Below are positions 61,707-64,000 of a DNA stretch of 64,000 bases, one piece after another. The position numbers and the translations under genes are program-made. The stretch is taken from NCBI RefSeq assembly GCF_003363265.1, contig NZ_QRBF01000003.1, positions 235,045 through 299,044 on the forward strand, written 5' to 3'. The DNA is from Dyella psychrodurans (GTDB taxonomy: Bacteria; Pseudomonadota; Gammaproteobacteria; Xanthomonadales; Rhodanobacteraceae). The notes beneath the pieces are model-generated. The model worked only from the letters and a program-made list of their open reading frames with translations. It did not search any database and was not told where the DNA came from. Positions within the stretch are counted from its first letter, which is position 1. The number at the start of each line of letters is the position of its first letter.

Positions 61707-62330
61707 TTAGAAGCGGTATTCGAGGGTGCCGCCGTATACGCTGGTGCCGAAGCGGCCCTGCCAGATGCCGGGGGCCAGCGAATGGTATTCGTCGTAATTC
61801 AGGCTTACGCCCAGGTGGCGGTTGAAGTCGTAGCCCACGCCTGCGCCTGCATAAAAGCCGTTGCCACTGGCACTCGCTGAAGCGGATATCAGACCGAGCG
61901 TGTCGTGCGTGTGTGCGTCGGTCTGCGAATGGAACCAGCCTCCGCGCACTGAAAAGAACCAGCCGTAGGCGTCGCCAGCATGCCACTTGAAAACGCCGCC
62001 CAGGATTTCGCCCTTGGTTCTGGCGCTTATGCGGACGGGGTCGTAAGGACCACCCAAGCTGGACACGAGGTTGTAGTTGGTTCCGGCCACTTTACCCAAA
62101 TCCACGTAGCCGGTTTCCGCGCCCCAGGTATACGACTGGGCGTTCCACAGATAGCCCAGACGCACCGCGCCGGCCCAACTGGTGGGATCCCTGTCCCGCA
62201 GATTGTTGAAAGCGGTGTCCTGACCTGCCGCTTCGCCATTGACGAAGATTTGGCCGTCCACTGCCATGGCCGACGTAGACGCAATAGCCACGGCCACGCC
62301 GATGGCGATCTTTGAAATTCCTATTTTCAT
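61707..62330 (-). CDS. Small outer-membrane beta-barrel protein
   Basis: 207 residues with a signal peptide (IAIGVAVAIASTSAMA). Alternating strands and a final phenylalanine (YGGTLEYRF) mark an outer-membrane barrel, likely eight-stranded and OmpX/OmpA-like (FYAGAGVGYDFNRHLGVSLNYDEYH). Function unknown; surface adaptation is usual. ATG at 62330. Confidence 0.8.
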   Translation of the reverse strand: MKIGISKIAIGVAVAIASTSAMAVDGQIFVNGEAAGQDTAFNNLRDRDPTSWAGAVRLGYLWNAQSYTWGAETGYVDLGKVAGTNYNLVSSLGGPYDPVRISARTKGEILGGVFKWHAGDAYGWFFSVRGGWFHSQTDAHTHDTLGLISASASASGNGFYAGAGVGYDFNRHLGVSLNYDEYHSLAPGIWQGRFGTSVYGGTLEYRF

Positions 62331-62882
62331 TGGAGCCCCTGATAAAAGAGTGGGTTGTTGTCGACGAATGAACGCAACGATCCGACCACTTTGGTATTTG
62401 CACCGATTCAGCAGCGCAAACTTTTACGACCGCGAGGAAACTCGCGGACCGGGCATTTTCAGTGAAAGCGATGCGCTTCGCAAACGACGCGCGGGAGCCC
62501 GAAAACGGGACTGCTCCAGGTTCACTTACTACTCACGATCAATGTGCCAACGCGCCATCTCCATGCGTCGTGGCGTGCGTCATGACATCCAACACATGCA
62601 AACCTGAAAGCTCGGATCGCCGAAGCGTTGTCCGATCGGGCTGCGTCGAATGACAAGCAGGGTGTCGTGATCGCCGTTGCGTGCAGATCAGACCAGCTTG
62701 ATCTGCACGCCCACGTTGCCGCACGTGGCATGCGAGTGCGGGCGGATATCGCGATGTACGGTATCGACCCGTTCCTGCGCTACATCAACATCGATGCGCG
62801 GCAGGCTTACTTCAAGCTTCACAGCGACGCCTTTCCGTGGTGCTGTCCTTTGCGCCGCCGAAGCCTCTTTGAAGCGAGAAAA
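62331..62882. other. Mostly non-coding; includes a decayed XAC0095-like gene
   Basis: 552 bp. Plus-strand frames such as 62628-62960 have no ribosome site and cross the broken gene copy. See the pseudogene entry at 62528-62675. Confidence 0.5.
62528..62675 (-). pseudogene. Truncated, frameshifted copy of the XAC0095-like gene
   Basis: About 150 bp closely match 63633-63783 in the same direction. The minus strand reads NGDHDTLLVIRRSPIGQRFGDPSFQVC, then shifts frame and stops, against NGDHDTLLFIRRSLIGQLFGDLSFQVC in the intact gene. The 5' part is missing. Confidence 0.7.
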
Positions 62883-63338
62883 TCACCGCTTGGTGATCGA
62901 CACGGCGCCCACGGAAAGCCCCAGATCAATGCCCTCTCCGCTTCCGTGGAGTGCCAGTGAGGTTGTGCCCTTGGTAAGCAGCTGAGCCTCACCGCTCTTC
63001 ATCGCGCCCGCATCCGCGCTGGCCTGCGCGTAGTCGCCAAATACATCGTCGATGCCGCGCACATGAGTGATCTCACCCTTGCCATTGTCGATTTGGTATT
63101 TACCTGCGGTGAGGCCGCCACCATGGATCGTGATCTTCACATTGGCGTGCTGGCCATTGCTGCATGTCACCGTGCCGGTTCCCGACGCGTGCTTGTAGAT
63201 CATCGACCAACCCGACAGGCTGAAGCTCAAGTGACAAGCCACATCGGCGTCGGCGGCCTGTACGCGGGAAGCGGAAAACATAGCCACCGTGCCAGCGCAG
63301 CCCAGAACGAGGGCGGCCCTACTAAACGTACGCATCAT
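62883..63338 (-). CDS. Exported hypothetical protein
   Basis: 151 residues if the third of four ATGs (63338) is used: AAGGAG touches the first ATG, so the third or fourth is at the right distance. The signal peptide is AALVLGCAGTVAMFSASRVQA, followed by a small beta-rich domain (ACHLSFSLSGWSMIYKHASGTGTVTC, two cysteines, and ITIHGGGLTAGKYQIDNGKGEI). Probably periplasmic. No known function. Confidence 0.7.
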   Translation of the reverse strand: MMRTFSRAALVLGCAGTVAMFSASRVQAADADVACHLSFSLSGWSMIYKHASGTGTVTCSNGQHANVKITIHGGGLTAGKYQIDNGKGEITHVRGIDDVFGDYAQASADAGAMKSGEAQLLTKGTTSLALHGSGEGIDLGLSVGAVSITKR

Positions 63339-63344
63339 CATCAT

Positions 63345-63644
63345 CTCCTTGTTTTAGAGGAAAGCCCAACGCCGGCACAGCCGGCACGCTCGACGCACCG
63401 CGCGCCGCGCTTTGAACGTCGTTCCGCGAGTGTAAAGATCGTTGGCGCCGATTGATTGGATGATTTTGAACTGTATTGACGACTCTTGCTGCAACATCCC
63501 AAGCACCCGAGAGAAGGGGTCCGAGAAATCGCGGCTACTCCAGAGCCCTTTATTCATCAAAAACCGAGGCAGGCTCACTTGTTGCGGCAACTTGCCATCT
63601 CTTGAGTGAATCTCCCTGCGCTTCTTGTTTCCACCTACTCACGA
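63345..63644. other. Intergenic, nothing certain
   Basis: 300 bp upstream of the exported-protein gene. It should hold its promoter; no clear element was seen. Confidence 0.35.
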
Positions 63645-63914
63645 TCAATGTGCCTGCGCGGAATCTCCATGCGGTGTGGTGTGCGTAATGGCTTCCAACA
63701 CATTGCAAACCTGAAAGCTCAGATCGCCGAAGAGTTGCCCGATCAGGCTGCGTCGAATGAAAAGCAGGGTGTCGTGATCGCCGTTCGTCGTCGAGGTGCC
63801 GGCGAGCTGTGCCATCAAAAGAAGTTTGTCGCGAATCATGCACAGATCGTCGTAGTGATCTTGGGACAGCATGTAGCTTCCCGCGTTGAACAGGTTGTGA
63901 TGGGGGTTATTCAT
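63645..63914 (-). CDS. Small XAC0095-like protein
   Basis: 89 residues. The core YMLSQDHYDDLCMIRDKLLLMAQLAGTSTT resembles the XAC0095 family of short proteins met in Xanthomonadales, which have no known function. A broken second copy lies about 1.1 kb away at 62528. Soluble, without a signal peptide. Confidence 0.6.
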   Translation of the reverse strand: MNNPHHNLFNAGSYMLSQDHYDDLCMIRDKLLLMAQLAGTSTTNGDHDTLLFIRRSLIGQLFGDLSFQVCNVLEAITHTTPHGDSAQAH

Positions 63915-64000
63915 GGGCCTAGTCCATTACCGTAGGTCGCGCCACGTATTGCGCGTGGCGCGAAGGGCTACAGGAAAAATCCTGCACGTAGTGTTGGAAC

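Noticed and set aside
62628..62960. 110-residue plus-strand ORF
   Set aside because: Runs across the reverse of the broken XAC0095-like copy and into the exported-protein gene; no family resemblance.

Overview
The window looks like chromosome of a high-GC gammaproteobacterium of the Xanthomonadales, most likely Rhodanobacteraceae (Dyella, Luteibacter or Rhodanobacter type). This is inferred from the rpoD and dtd genes, the envelope-glycan gene set, an XAC0095-like small protein, and the NodT/EmrAB and MexEF-like pumps. No rRNA is present, so the genus is not certain.

Layout. 1-12447: 3' end of rsmB, then a glycan/LPS block with two ArnT/PMT-type transferases, two tandem GT4-like paralogues, a GT2, an O-antigen ligase-like protein, a WaaE-like GT2, a CDP-glycerol-transferase-like protein and a lipid A acyltransferase-like protein, then dtd. 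12556-14519: rpoD with a promoter and a clear terminator. 15210-15529: tRNA-Ile(CAU), interrupted after the anticodon by a 244-nt group I intron.

15553-34086: an 18.5-kb Tn7-like transposon with 25-bp TGT...ACA inverted ends (one mismatch) and a 5-bp TTTGT target duplication, inserted 23 bp past the tRNA. It encodes a fused TnsA-TnsB, TnsC and TniQ, with no CRISPR or Cas genes in sight. Cargo on the tRNA side is a DmeRF-like metal exporter with its repressor and a TetR/SDR/quinone-reductase cluster. Cargo on the other side is a bacterial ubiquitin-like conjugation operon: a tandem Ubl ending in four glycines, E2, JAMM protease and E1, resembling the antiphage Bil systems. Divergent from it is an RHH / GNAT-like / XRE / ImmA-IrrE operon, and two membrane-protein genes follow it.

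34381-56953: ordinary accessory and metabolic genes, with a pirin/isochorismatase pair, LysR regulators, an aldo/keto reductase, a complete MexEF-OprN-like RND pump with a MerR regulator, and an EmrAB-type MFS pump with its outer-membrane factor under MarR and LysR regulators. 57681-60549: a short run of gene cassettes separated by attC-like sites, with no integrase in view. They encode a class III cyclase-like protein, a HEPN protein and a DUF2971 protein, which makes them defence candidates. 60676-64000: a membrane-anchored protein, a small outer-membrane beta-barrel protein, an exported protein, and an XAC0095-like gene with a decayed second copy nearby.

The most notable content is the Tn7-like element carrying a Bil-like operon beside an intron-containing tRNA, followed by the attC cassettes.
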